Below are positions 33,930-46,704 of a stretch of DNA of 64,000 nucleotides, one piece after another. The DNA lies in the NCBI GenBank assembly GCA_973895155.1, contig OZ316891.1:12028001-12092000 (forward strand), read 5' to 3'. The DNA is from Marsupella aquatica. Taxonomy: Eukaryota > Marchantiophyta. Each line of letters begins with the position of its first letter. Within the stretch, counting starts at the first letter, position 1. Below the pieces are notes generated by a model. The model worked only from the letters and a program-made list of their open reading frames with translations, did no database searches and was not told where the DNA came from. The translations under genes were made by a program, and so were the position numbers.

Positions 33930-36854
33930 TTAGGGGAGATGGAGCTGTTGGGTCCGGCTGAAGATGAAAATGCCTCCATTCCCAAGAGCACGGCCCACCA
34001 GCATATCCCTATCTAGATAGGTGAGATAATACCACAACCCAACAGGTGCACTGCATAGTAGATACAGGTAGAGGATGCATCAGAGCTTTGACCATCGCTA
34101 GCGTAATTTCGTGATTACAAATTGCAGCAATGAGAAACAGCAAACGCTAGAATGGCTACATTTTACAGAACAGAGAAACACCAAGTCGACCTGAAAGAGT
34201 GGATCACTGAAAATCTTGTTTTACTTGTGTACTGATCGGTAACTCCAATAAATGTTACTATCTGTGAGCCCCTTTGACACAGGATCATTCCTGATATTCA
34301 TTATCTCACCTTTTAGTAATATTATTTCGGACGGCAGACTGGATGAGAGGCACACGCACATTCAGTGTACGGAAAAACTGCAACACCTGCACAGGATTGT
34401 TTTCTATCCCAGAATCAGGCGAAGTATCGAATGAACTCTATTGACGAAACCCAAAAATCCAAATGGGCACCCCAACGTGTACTTGAGCCTGATAAGCTAC
34501 GACCTTTGGTACTAGTTGAGGAAACAGCAAACATAGGCCAACCTCCAAGAAACACATATGTTCGAAACAAAGAATCCGTAACACAACCAAAATTTGACAA
34601 TTATTATTGTGCCGGTTTGTGACCTAATATCTTGGAGTACCTGTAGATTGAGGAAAGTGCGAGGTAACGCTGCCGGTGATAGAAGTGCCTGAAAGCCTTC
34701 ACTGATTTCAATTTGTCCAAGTTGCGCCTGTAAAACGCATGAGTAGCCACAAAGTCATGACAAAGCCAAAGCAGATTGCACACAGCCCAAATTTTACCTT
34801 GCCTCTGAACATTTGGAAACATATGTCAATACCCAGTAAGAAAATTGCTCCTCACCTCTTCGAAGCTGAGAGCTATGCTTCTAGGACTCACAACTGAGAA
34901 TTCGGCAGTCACAATAAGAGTTGCTCCGTCATCATCCTACAACACCCAAGATCCTGATCTGTAAATCCACAAGTCAAAGAAAAGTTTTCTCATCGATAGC
35001 ACTCAGTACGACTGTACATGAGCACAATAGAGAATTACAGATACCTCCTAGTCTATGGTGGGAGAAAGTGGAAGCTGCACGAAAAAGCGGGAAAATCCCT
35101 CACTTGAAGGATGCCCGGAATGCTCCATCGAACAACGTTTCTCACAACTCCACCGTCGCTGCGTCCAGTGCACTCAAACTTCTGAAAAATTTGTCCAACC
35201 TGTTTCGATTTCCTTGAGATCAGGAACCGAGAAGTAGGACATTCCACGTCATACAATAGTCCAGGGCATTGCACCTTACATCTAAATACATCGTTGAGAA
35301 ACCTGCGTTTGCATTCCAGAGATATCATGTACAGATAAACACCTGTAGAAAGGGAGTCTCAGAAGCCTGTAGTATTTGGATAACATCAGGAGCAGTTGTA
35401 TATTGCAGTAGCCAGGTCCCATCCAGTTGGTCCAGCTCCAAAGAGTTTCCAGCGTCGAACTTCTCAACGGCAACCTGCCGTTATCATTGGCTGCAAAGTA
35501 AGAAATTATTACCAGACCAAGGTTGGAGATGTCTCATTCAACCGGCCTTGCAGCGTTTAGAACCTTTAATACAGCATTCATGAAACATAGTCTCGTCCAG
35601 TCATCGCATAACTTTAGAGCGAATACCCATACCAGTAGTGGCATAGCTTCTTCAGGACTGGATCTTATGGGATCACCTATTTAAATTTGACCGCGCAACT
35701 TTGCAATGTATCTTCCATGCATTTTAATAGGACTGTGGTTCACTTGCTTGGCTAGCTGTTGCCCCTTCTCTCATGCTCTGCTCATTGGTAACGCTAATAC
35801 CGAAGTCGTACTCAGAATGCTACTAGAAGAGTTGATATTAGGTCTTTGGATCCTAATATTATTAGACTCTGCTTGCCTCATCTAGCTTGCAAGCCTTGAA
35901 CGCAAAAGGGCGAGTCATTTATTCAATCATCAAGAGTAATCGCTTGCCATGAATAGAATCAGGATTGCAAAAAAGTCGTTTCAGTAAGAAGGCAGGACTT
36001 ACCAACTTTTCCTCTACAATAGCACGTTGTTCAGCCCCGGTACGAAGTCCTCGTCCCGTTTCGAGTACCTCGGTCAACAATTCAAGCTTGGCGTGTTGGA
36101 CGTCTTTCTCCTACAAAATGAGAAAGCATGGCATCTATCAGAAACTGTCGAAGAGGTGGACAGAACAACTCCAAATAAGATTACACCAGGGGAATTGTCG
36201 TCACATCTATATCATGTCGGCGATGAATTAACGGTGGAAACTCCTTGACGAAATCCCCTTTCCACTCCCTTCAGCTCCTGGGGCCAATAACTATACCGCC
36301 AGCTCATTTACCTTCGGGAGAAATTAGGTCTGGTGCAGAGACTAAACTTCCAACCGTTGTGAGAACAGTAAACTACACCCATGAGATCAAATTCAAGCGA
36401 ATGCACACCCACTTGAAAAGAATTGGCACCATTGAGAACGAATGCTCAGTGGTCAGGTACTTAAACCACATTAGATCAACCGATCGTAGATGATGCCAAA
36501 CTGAACTCCTCGACTTTGAAACTGGGCTATTGCACTGAGAAAAATCACCTCTTCTAATCCGACCGCTAGAGCCCTCGTCTTGCCAGCTTCTCCCCGGTTG
36601 TACCGTTGATACCCTCTGGAGTAATTCCCTGTTTGTGCCATCTCTGAAGCCAGCACTGCAAGGGTCCATAATTTAGGGCCGAGGATTAGGGACCCATGTG
36701 CTCTATTGCCCAGCTGCAACGAGCTCGAGAGCCGTACACGAGCAGCTCTCCTAGATGCGCTATGGCTATATAATGATGCTCCTCCGCCCACACGTTGATC
36801 CCGTCGACCCGAAACAGAGCAGGTCGTTGCGGGAATGACAATGGTGCCAGCCAT
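33930..36854 (-). CDS. Plastid fibrillin (PAP/fibrillin family, FBN3-like)
   Basis: Eight exons, all GT-AG and in frame: 36854-36549, 36110-36003, 35474-35343, 35199-35104, 34936-34856, 34727-34641, 34377-34310, 34050-33930; 332 aa. Exon 1 encodes a basic, Ser-rich plastid transit-like peptide. The fibrillin domain follows: KLELLTEVLETGRGL, LDGTWLLQYTTAPDV, VGQIFQKFECTGRSDGG, VVRNVVRWSIPG, GATLIVTAEFSVVSPRS, LLSPAALPRTFLNLQ, RTLNVRVPL and the C-terminal YLTYLDRDMLVGRALGNGG then IFIFSR. These match plant fibrillins, structural lipid-associated proteins of plastoglobules and thylakoids; the subgroup call rests on the VVRNVVRW and PRTFL wording. Length is typical once the transit peptide is included. 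No disruption seen. Confidence 0.92.
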
Positions 36855-36990
36855 GGCTGATACTACACTCCTAGACCTGCTGCCCTTCCAAACCAGAGAA
36901 GAAGGTTGGAGACGAAGAGAAGAGGAATGAATATTCGAGCGAAGTGGGGCGTCTCAGAGATAGAACTCGTGTCCGTTTACACAAGCCGGA

Positions 36991-38475
36991 ATGACCGGTG
37001 ATTGCGGGGATCCGCCTGAAACACAGTCCTTCGCACCGTCCGATCACTGGAACGGCGAGAAGTCGAGTCGAGCGAGCGGCTCCTTTGCTGGAGTTACAGC
37101 TAGAAGCTTCTCTTTCGGTGCCGAGAGGTCAGAGGGCGATAGAAGGCGAAATCGAGCGAGTGTTTCAGTGTCCCGCCGTCGCAGCGCTTCTCACGAAGAA
37201 GGCGAAGAGGCGATCCTCTCTGGCTGCCCGCATCTCTAGGTGAGTCGGTCAGTCTACACTTCTCTCTGCGCTGCGCCATGGCCTCCAGCGCAAGAAAGCT
37301 TGAAGTGTAATATTCAGTAGAGCTGCAGAACAGTGTCGAAATTTTGGAATTTGATTCCTTTCTTGGATATGGTTATAAAAGAGTGCCAAATCCCTCGTTC
37401 TTTCTCTCGTTCTGCGTGTGACAGTCTTTGCCCGGTTGGGTCGCTGAGGCTTCTTACTTCTAGCCAATATAGCTTTGGTGTGCCGCCTTGCCTTTATACC
37501 AGAGGCAAATCAGTTACATTTCCTTGGATACGACGGTAATGCCGTAAGTTCGGAGATGATTGTTTGTCAATGACAACCATCTGTATTGTCGAAAGCAAGC
37601 TTGAGACTGCAGAGATCGAAACATTTCCTCTGACAATGATCGCTGCAGCTTCGTAGTCACTGAATTGATTATGGCAGACCTTCTCTACCTGCAGTGCGAG
37701 GACCCAGACAAGTTTATCTATTTGCTCTATGTGCAGCACGAGACCCAGAAAAGCCTATCTATATGTATATCAGCTTAACGGGGACGACTAAGGTCCGTAG
37801 GAGGGTTCATCTGTGGCTAGTGGTATGTACTTGCTTGGGCGAGATGAAATTTGTTTTAAATTTAGACACTGCACGGAGAAGTGCTGGGCTACAGGAAAGA
37901 AAATTTGGTGGTTGTCATGGCCCCTTTAATTCTCTTGCCAAGTTAGTCTTACGATCTCTATTGTCTGGATCACGGGCAGGACTGTGCTTGGATATGAGAC
38001 ACAAGGTTTTGCAATATCACAAAATGAGATATTGTTGTTCAATAAATTATCATGAAAACTCTGCCCTGGCTGCTTCACGTTCAATTTTCGAGTGTAGTCC
38101 AACTCACAGGAGTGTCAAATTTTATAAAGATTTCATTTCATGTTCTTCTCAAGCCTCACTGAAAGGGGTTTGTGGGGATCTGCAACTGGGAGGATACTGT
38201 CTTTACGTTATTTGTAGGAAATGCATGGAAGATTTTGGTGTTGGCAGCTGGCTCTGTGAGGTCAAGAAAGAGCACCAAATTGAATGCTCTTGCATCAACT
38301 AGGCCCAATAGTCTCTGTTGATACTCGGATTTTGGAATTGGTGCTGCGTTTTGATAAATTGAGCACTCGAATTGCTGGGGACCTGAAGAAAACTTGTGCA
38401 GAGCTCACTCGCGAGCGTCAACAGGGTACCGGATTACTTTCCAACTCTCTCACTCAGTCCAAGTCCCTGGTGTGA
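36991..38475 (+). CDS. Possible divergent gene, exons unresolved
   Basis: Three stretches look coding but I could not join them. At about 37050-37240 a frame encodes LLELQLEASLSVPRGQRAIE and TKKAKRRSSLAARIS up to a GTGAGT donor; it has no ATG of its own. At about 37677-37774 another frame reads DLLYLQCEDPDKFIYLLYVQ. At about 38303-38475 a frame ending in TGA encodes a helical stretch (LELVLRFDKLSTRIAGDLKK). Together they could be a small gene read away from the fibrillin gene, sharing a promoter region of about 140 bp. No family recognised. An overlapping 202-codon frame at 37694-38302 is an alternative reading. Confidence 0.3.
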
Positions 38476-39214
38476 GCAGACCTCGGAAGGAATCGGCGAA
38501 GGCTAGTTCGTGGATTGTACTTATTTTCGGGCATCTTCACGTTAGATCTCAAGACAGTATCTAATTATGTAATTCATCGCAGACACCAATCTGTTTCAGT
38601 ACCTGGTTACTAGTGGATCATTCAGTTCGAGTAATATTTTTCATTTCACACTGGCACACAACAATCAGAAAGGATCTTGAGGAGGATGAGCCAGTGACAT
38701 GACGATCTTCTTGAGCGAATTGCTGCCTATAAAATGTTCATTCTTAAGTCAGCTTCTAGTCTCGGACCGGTTGTGAGAATAGCAGCAGCTATTCCATAGA
38801 AATGAAAAGAAGTCTAATTCATGAAGTTTTAAGTCTGAACTGGTTGAATTGGAGGTTTTGAATGCAATGGATCTGCAGAGCGTGACAAAATTTTCTGCCT
38901 TCACAATGCTTGTTAGACAGAAGTAGAAAGGGATTTGAATGGAGCAATCGTTATAGCATTAACACTATCTGGAAGAGGGCACCAGCTTGGCTCCTTGATG
39001 AGAGTCACTGCACATGCTGAAGGGCTTCAAAACTCTATAATTCCAGTATAGTCATCTGACCGAGCAAATGCTTGAGAAACTAATCACAACATCCACGTAT
39101 TTGAACCTCAGGATATCTATGACAAAAGCAAGGCTGGCTTAATAAATGAGCGTGATCTCTAGCCAACTTGGTGGATCATCTTTCCATGGTCAACTTTCGA
39201 CTGTAGTACTTGGT

Positions 39215-39515
39215 GAAATCCCTTTTTATAAGGGAAACTAGCTTTGAGCAAGCCATGCAAATGGCTTTGGCCTTTGCTTAGATCTTCTTCTTTTATAAAG
39301 GGAAACTACCTTTGAGCATGCCATGCAACCGGCTTACATTTTGGTTAGACCCCCTTTTTTTTCATGAAGGGAAAGTACCCTCTTGTAGCCATGCAACTGG
39401 ATTGCCTTTTGGTTAGATCATCTTTGCCCTGTGAGCTTTCTCCTCGAGTACTTGGAAATCCCCTTTTTTTAACTAAGGAAAACTTTCTTTTCGCAAGCGG
39501 TGCAACTGGCTTGCA
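39215..39515. repeat. Degenerate tandem repeat, ~70-100 bp unit
   Basis: Four to five imperfect copies of a block with CCCTTTTTTATAAGGGAAA, CTTTGAGCAAGCCATGCAA, a TGGCTT-type stretch and GGTTAGATC. Old, with variable spacing. Confidence 0.7.
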
Positions 39516-40588
39516 AGTGGGAAAAACTCGTTGTTCATACTTCTTTTCATTTTTTTAAACAAATATTATGCTACCAGAAGCAAGTGCAAAACTCCTTCTT
39601 TACAGTTTGTTTGTTTGTTTGTTTGTTTTTATACAGTCCTTGTCTCACCAGAGGCACTTGTGGTGCATAACAAGTTAAACTTGCTTGGTTGGTCTGGCCT
39701 TTTGGCTCTTTTGGTGGCCTTCCCAGGTCTCCTAGTTGCTCCTTTGCAGTTTGAAATAATATATTTGGAGAAGAACTGATGTTACATCCAGAACAGATCT
39801 GGGAACATAATTGTTTGTTGCAAGATTAGACTCAAGCTTAGTTGTCTGGTCTGGGATTAAATTCTAAACCTACTGATCACAAGTCAATCCTAGTACTAGC
39901 CAAATAAACACCAAACGACCCACTTGACGATTTATAATTCTTACATACATGGGCAACTCTTCAGGATAAAATAGACTTCTCCACAGCTTTTGATTGAATT
40001 GAGTTATGGGAGCTTTGTTATCCGAGATTTCAAATATTTGCTCGAATAACTTGTTTTGGTGTTTTAAAAACGCAAAACAGGTCACTTTGAGGTGGATCTG
40101 TACTGTTGGGGTGAATTTGGGGACGTTTGAAATGACAATTGAACCGGAAACGGACCAGTGTATGGATATGGCTCTCACTCTCTACAGGCTAGTGAATTTC
40201 ACATCGGCCAATCCCCCTTCCACACCATGCCAAACAGACTTGATTAGCAACTGGTCGTTTTGCTTCTCCAAACAACCAGACGGCGGACAAAACCAAGCTT
40301 TGCATTTTTTACAAATCTGCGTACAAGACAGACTAATATCAACGTGTTACATCATGTGCAACGTACTGCATCAAAAGCTAGGCCATCATCATACCCGTGT
40401 GTACACTGGACGGAAACCCCATGAAAGCTGTCACTTGTCGAGTCTTCCTGAGGCTCTTGAATCTCCATGATCGGCAACCAGGCAGTCTCATCGAGCTTTA
40501 CAATCCACGTCAGTGATAATGACGCGCGGCATGAAGACCAAAAGAGTCTAGAATAATGCAATTTCGATGTCGAAAAATCAACCTTACT

Positions 40589-40703
40589 GCCTTGTCAAAA
40601 ACTTCTGTGACTCTCAGTGGTAGTTTCTGAACTCCAAGATGATATGCGAGGTTCGGAAGAGAGAGAAACTGAAATTCAGTCCTAACCAACTTCACTGGAA
40701 AGG
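40589..40703 (-). CDS. Isolated candidate exon
   Basis: Minus-strand stretch after the acceptor CTTTCCAG encodes LVRTEFQFLSLPNLAYHLG and VQKLPLRVTEVFDKA and ends at a GTAAGG donor. The composition is protein-like, but no partner exon or family was identified; it could be chance. Confidence 0.2.
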
Positions 40704-43583
40704 TTGGATTTCTCGACCACTCTCGGAGCCACATACAAGCACGTGTAGTGAATAAGCCCCTCTCACACTGTCAAGTCTAATAATCTTGTTTTGTGGGCGA
40801 TCATAAATGTTTTTAGATTTTTCATAGAAAGACCTCCCGGTACTTAGTGAATACATAATTATCTTCACCGCTGATATACTAATATCTCTCCATTAGTTAT
40901 CTTGTGATCAGTTATCTTGTGATCACACAGGCTATTTTCTTTCTAGTGAATAGTGATTCTCAATAGATTAGACAGTTCTATTGGGATGACACAGGCGACG
41001 TTAGTTCTATTGTGATCACACAGCTCAAACCTGCACATTCCCAAGAATTTTTGGACAGCCATGCCGAAAAATATGTATCCGCCGTGATGACCAAAACTAG
41101 GATTTCGGTCAGATTTGTCTTTCCTGGGTTTTGCTTTGAGACAGGTCACACCACGCCCCTGCAGAACAAAGCACATTGTCAACATTTCAAAGGGCATCGA
41201 CCATTCTTAAAAGGCGCCGATGCATTCGGTGTGGAGCAATTGTTTGTGCGGCTGCCAGTGTGCCGGCCGCCAAGTCATAGTTCTCATAAATGTTTAGTGA
41301 TTCTCAGTATAGCCAGCCCATCTGGTAATATCATTACTTATTTTGTTTTGTAACACAATAAGACATTTATATTATCATAATGAATTGAATTAAAATTGAA
41401 TCTTAAAAGAGACAATGAAAATTCTTCAAATGAATATATATACTATCTGAAAATTGACAAAGCTTAGAACCTGAAGCCAGGATAGACCAAAAGGTTGTCC
41501 CTGCCCATCCCAATAGAGTGCGTAAGGTGATCATTGAGTTTACACCAAAAAGGAAAAGGAACTAGTCAGGTGTATCAAACTTTGATAACCCTATGGGGAA
41601 AGTAGCAAGTCATGTTTGTTGAAACTGTCTTGTCACAAGCCAGGACATCAAATCATGTTTGTTGAAAATGTGTTGTCCTCAGTGTATTGTCATCTGAATG
41701 GCTCAGTAATGTTGCCAGGAGAAGAATGGAATAATTTCTTTATCTTCAGTTCAAGCTACAATAACAGACCCCGTCTCAAACCAACCAATCAAACCCAAGC
41801 AAAATGGATCACTGAGATGGAAGGTGTGATTAAAAACATCTGTGCCACTCCATTCTCCCATATCATGAATTGGAGCCTGCCGCCTAAAAACATCTTTTGA
41901 GTCATCACAACCTTCATAAGTACATAGTGCATTTTCAAAACTAGAGTGACATCATGAAGTCTAACTCAATACTAGGGTTATCAAAGTGTGAACTGTTTGC
42001 CACTGACAGAGACCTTATCTTTCTATGTTTTGTGATATGATAACAACAGGATGAGTCAACACCTCAATCTAGCTCAAAATTTATTTTCATATCATGAAAG
42101 GAAACAAAAAAAAACTGCATGAGACACGCTGAATGAAACCTCTAGTCTCATTGGAGGACTTCTAGATAGTATGGTCAATTTTACATAATTATAGAATTTC
42201 AATTCAAGAATTGTGTCAATTTTTGACATACCCAAAACCACTTGGTTGTTTCTAAGGTCGGTGACCTTATTCTACTTGGATCATGTAAGTTTGCTAGTTT
42301 TATGATAGCCCATACTTTGTATTCGTAACTAGAAAAGTCTACTTTTTGCTTGAATTTGGCAGATGTGTCAGTTTATTTGAAGGACTTCTGGATAAGTGAG
42401 ATTTTTCCAGCATGGTCTTTGATGTCCCAATCTAGTCTTGACAAAGTTTCAAACTTTTGGGGGGATTGTTTGCTCCAGTTTATATGTCAAACACAGCAAT
42501 GGTAAAATTTTATAAATCATGATTTCACTTTAACACTTGGGAATTTTCATGGCAATCAGATGAAACTGGTGTACCTGAGTAGTCAAATTGTCAAGCTACC
42601 AAGGAGACCTGTTTGGTAATGTAATGAACATCTGCTATAAACGATAAGGAGACCGTTAACAGGTTACGTTTGAGTCAAGTGTAAACTGTATATATTATCT
42701 GAGTCAATTTCAAGGTTTTGAGCAAGTCCATTAAAGCATAGACAAAATTGAGGTTCATCCGGGCTTCACACTCCAAAGCTTATGGTTATTCATGCAAGTT
42801 AGAGTGATTGAGAATAATATGTAGCTATAAAATGCTAGTAATCACAAAGGAATTTTAGGAAATTCCTTCACTTATCATAATGTAGTTATACAGGCAACTA
42901 AAAATGGATCTTCTTTTGGTCATAGGAAAAAACAATCCAAGGAACTGTCTGGAGTGAAAATTAATTATCTCAGCCACACTAGAGCGGTCCATAAACTAAT
43001 TCTAATGTAGTACCGTGATTCTCCATAGATTAGTTCTCTTCTGATCACACAGACGAGGTTCTTTCTACTAGTAACTGTATCTTGATTCTAAATACGTCGT
43101 TGATCGAATTCTACCAGACAATATTAATATCTCGGTCCACACTGAGGGCCAATAGCATGTGAAACTCCATTCCCTGCTCACTTGCTCAGTCTGCTACTCT
43201 GCTGCAATCCATGACGTACCTGCCGGCTGTACCGTCCTAGCATGGCGGTAATCCTCAATCGATCTTCAAAGTACATGGAAACTAACATACTCTGCCACCT
43301 GGAGTCCTGGAGGACTTCGTGTGTTACGTGCGAGCTATGAAGAAATCGTACAAGGAATGATGTTGCCGGTGTGAATCCAACCCGCCGAGCCGAGTGAGAT
43401 ATTGAGGCCACTTTTCACTAGCTAGGTAGGCCTTGCCCCTCTTGACAATAAGTTTACAGTTTGTGCAGTACTGTGCACAGGTACAAACTGTAATGGAGAG
43501 TCACACGCAGCCAACGAGCGCCAAGTGATCAAACCTCAACTGGTAATAGGTGCACGGACAATCTCAGCGACTGGGACGAGGCG

Positions 43584-43749
43584 AGCATTGAATCATACGT
43601 ACCACTTGGATTAATACGCCACAAGCTTGACGTGATGCTTCCGTCCAGTCAGTGTCGTTCCTGCCGACTGATTGCGACAAGCAGCATTGAATCACTTCTG
43701 CAACTAGGATCAAGTAGTCCACAAGCTTGATGTGATGCTTCCGTCCAAC
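43584..43749. repeat. Two ~99-bp direct repeats
   Basis: AGCATTGAATCA at 43584 and 43683, each followed about 30 nt later by CCACAAGCTTGA(C/T)GTGATG and CTTCCGTCCA. Confidence 0.8.
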
Positions 43750-45987
43750 TTCTCTAAGTAGTCATTACAGATGTCTATCTCTGCTGCTATAATGATGCAG
43801 TCTAGTAAGTAAGCTGTAGCAGTGTAGCGTGCACCCGTCCAGCTAGCTAGTGTATTGGACAATCACATTGGCAACCACGCGTACGGCCGCATACCTTTCC
43901 AATGTTTACTTTTCTAGCGATTTATCTTCTCTTATCTTCTTAGTCAACAATTGCCTGGGGATTTTTCTGGATTCCACATCTATGGATTGTCGAAACCAAA
44001 AAAGGAGTGGCATGAATGACTTCAATTGCACAAGAATGCTTCCAAGATTGAACTCTAGTACTCACCCGACTGCTGGAAGAAACCACGAAGCAGGTATCAT
44101 CAGAGTTGATCCGCACTCATTAAAACAACAAGTACCATGCTTGTAAATTCTTTGTTCATTTTGAAAACTACAATACAACGAAACTCTGCTTTCCCATGCA
44201 GTGAAGAGTCACCGCTTCAGTGTTTCGTTACCGAAATGTCCACTTTGGCTGCACGGGGTCAACCCGCCTGCAAGGATGGACACCCACCTGAAGGTCATAA
44301 GTGGAGACGGACCAGCTAGTGTAAGTGTGTGATACTATGATCGATCCGCCCAGTTACAGCAGTACAATACTCGAGGAGGGAACTGAAATAACGGGTCCAG
44401 ACTCGAGAGTCTATTGTCTCGGAGATCGCTATCTGTAATTATTATCTTTGATTATGAGCAGACATTCGATAGCATTCGCCTCTGGTCGTCCGGCCGGTTC
44501 TATCGGCCCCCAACAATGAAACGGAGTTATCATCATCATCATTACTTTGATCTAGTTCAAGCTCGATCGACATGTATACAAGTGGCGTCTAGCCTAGCCG
44601 CAGCGGAGAGCTAAAAAACGACCCGATCCCTGAGAGCTTGCATGGGATGGAAGCCGCGTTCAGTACTGTGCGGTACTACCGGTACTTTACACACAGAAAC
44701 ACGCTTTTCCAAAGGTCTCCCATACAGCACGTTCTCCTCAACTCGCTCCGACTCTGCTCTCTCGAATGACTCTGGATGATGAAGAATAGACAACAACGAC
44801 GACGATCAACTGTAAAAGTCTCTGCTTGATTTGATGATTTGCCTAAGACTTCGGCTGCAGCTTAGATGCTGGCCGTGTCGGTCTTCCGAGGGAAATTATT
44901 GCCATAGACTTCTCCTTTCACCGCTGCTGTACAATATCTGAAGATTTGGCCTGCTCTGGCGTGAGTTGGAGAGAGAATGATGAGGCAGACATCAAATTAT
45001 TTTCTTTTTCATTACTTTAGTCGTCTTTCTTCGCCCGCAATTATTTCTTCGTGTTCTTTGCAATTTTTGACAGCCAGGTAAAATGCAACTACTACTTCAC
45101 CAAAGAAGGGCACTACTTCACCACAGGCTCCTCGGCCCCATTCTCTCTGTCTGAGCTGTCTGTCTGTGTTTCTGTTGGTGCACACAAAGTTCTCCTTTCA
45201 GTCAATCCAATCCGCACCCGGAACAGGGATTTGCAGCAGACTGAATTTTCCCCAAACTCCATTATTATCTCCGTCAGGTGCCCTGCCGAAAAATTTCTCC
45301 ATGCACGTCAATTTTGGCCGAGTCAAGAATCGATCTCACGGCGGGGAGGACAGTCTCCTGCCCTGACCTCGTGATACGGGATCTCCTGGGCATGCCGAGC
45401 GCAGAGCACGGCATGTTAGCGAACAGACTTAACCACAATACCCGTACAGTACTGTAACTTCAGAGCGGATTATGAGAATATCCGAACTCAGAGGGTGCGT
45501 TATGAGGAAAACCTTTAGATCTAACTCGCTTGTACTCCTGGCCGTTCGATGGGCACGATACATCAGTCAGAACCGTGACTCGAACTGCGCTAATGCAGTT
45601 ACGGGGTCAGGGTTATCGGAGTTCTCTGAAGCCTGCAACTATGGTCAGGGTTTACGGGCCCCACCTGCCGTAACTGGTAATCGGAGCCGTAGATTTCCAG
45701 AAGAATAATGCAGGATTACTCCTCCTGGAGAGGGGTACGTGTTGTGACGGCAGGTACAGTACAGCCCATGTTGAAGGGACTGAAAATGACGTGGCAACCG
45801 GGTACCGTATTGTCGTGAAACTCGCGCACGGGCGAAGAACGGGTCACGAAGACGGACATCGATCTTCCATGCAGTGTCTTACCGTCATGGAAAATTTTAA
45901 TGTCACGAAAAACAACTACTGTAGTCTCCCGGTTACTCGAAGACGTTCTCCACCTGGAACATTAATGATTCCTTTCCCAGGTACTTA

Positions 45988-46704
<717 letters not shown>

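Larger units (their letters stand above)
38476..45987. other. Long gene-poor region
   Basis: Mostly AT-rich DNA with short repeats. I recognised no complete gene. On the minus strand a frame at about 43400-43225, ending at a GTACGT donor, and another at 40703-40589 might be exons of an unknown gene, but they share no family motif. Confidence 0.3.

Noticed and set aside
37694-38302. 202-codon plus-strand open frame
   Set aside because: Starts with GTG, composition is not protein-like, and a different frame over its first 80 nt looks more coding; a frame this long is plausible by chance in 64 kb.
40006-40470. 154-codon plus-strand open frame with ATG
   Set aside because: No motif, no splice logic, and overlapped by equally long frames on the other strand.
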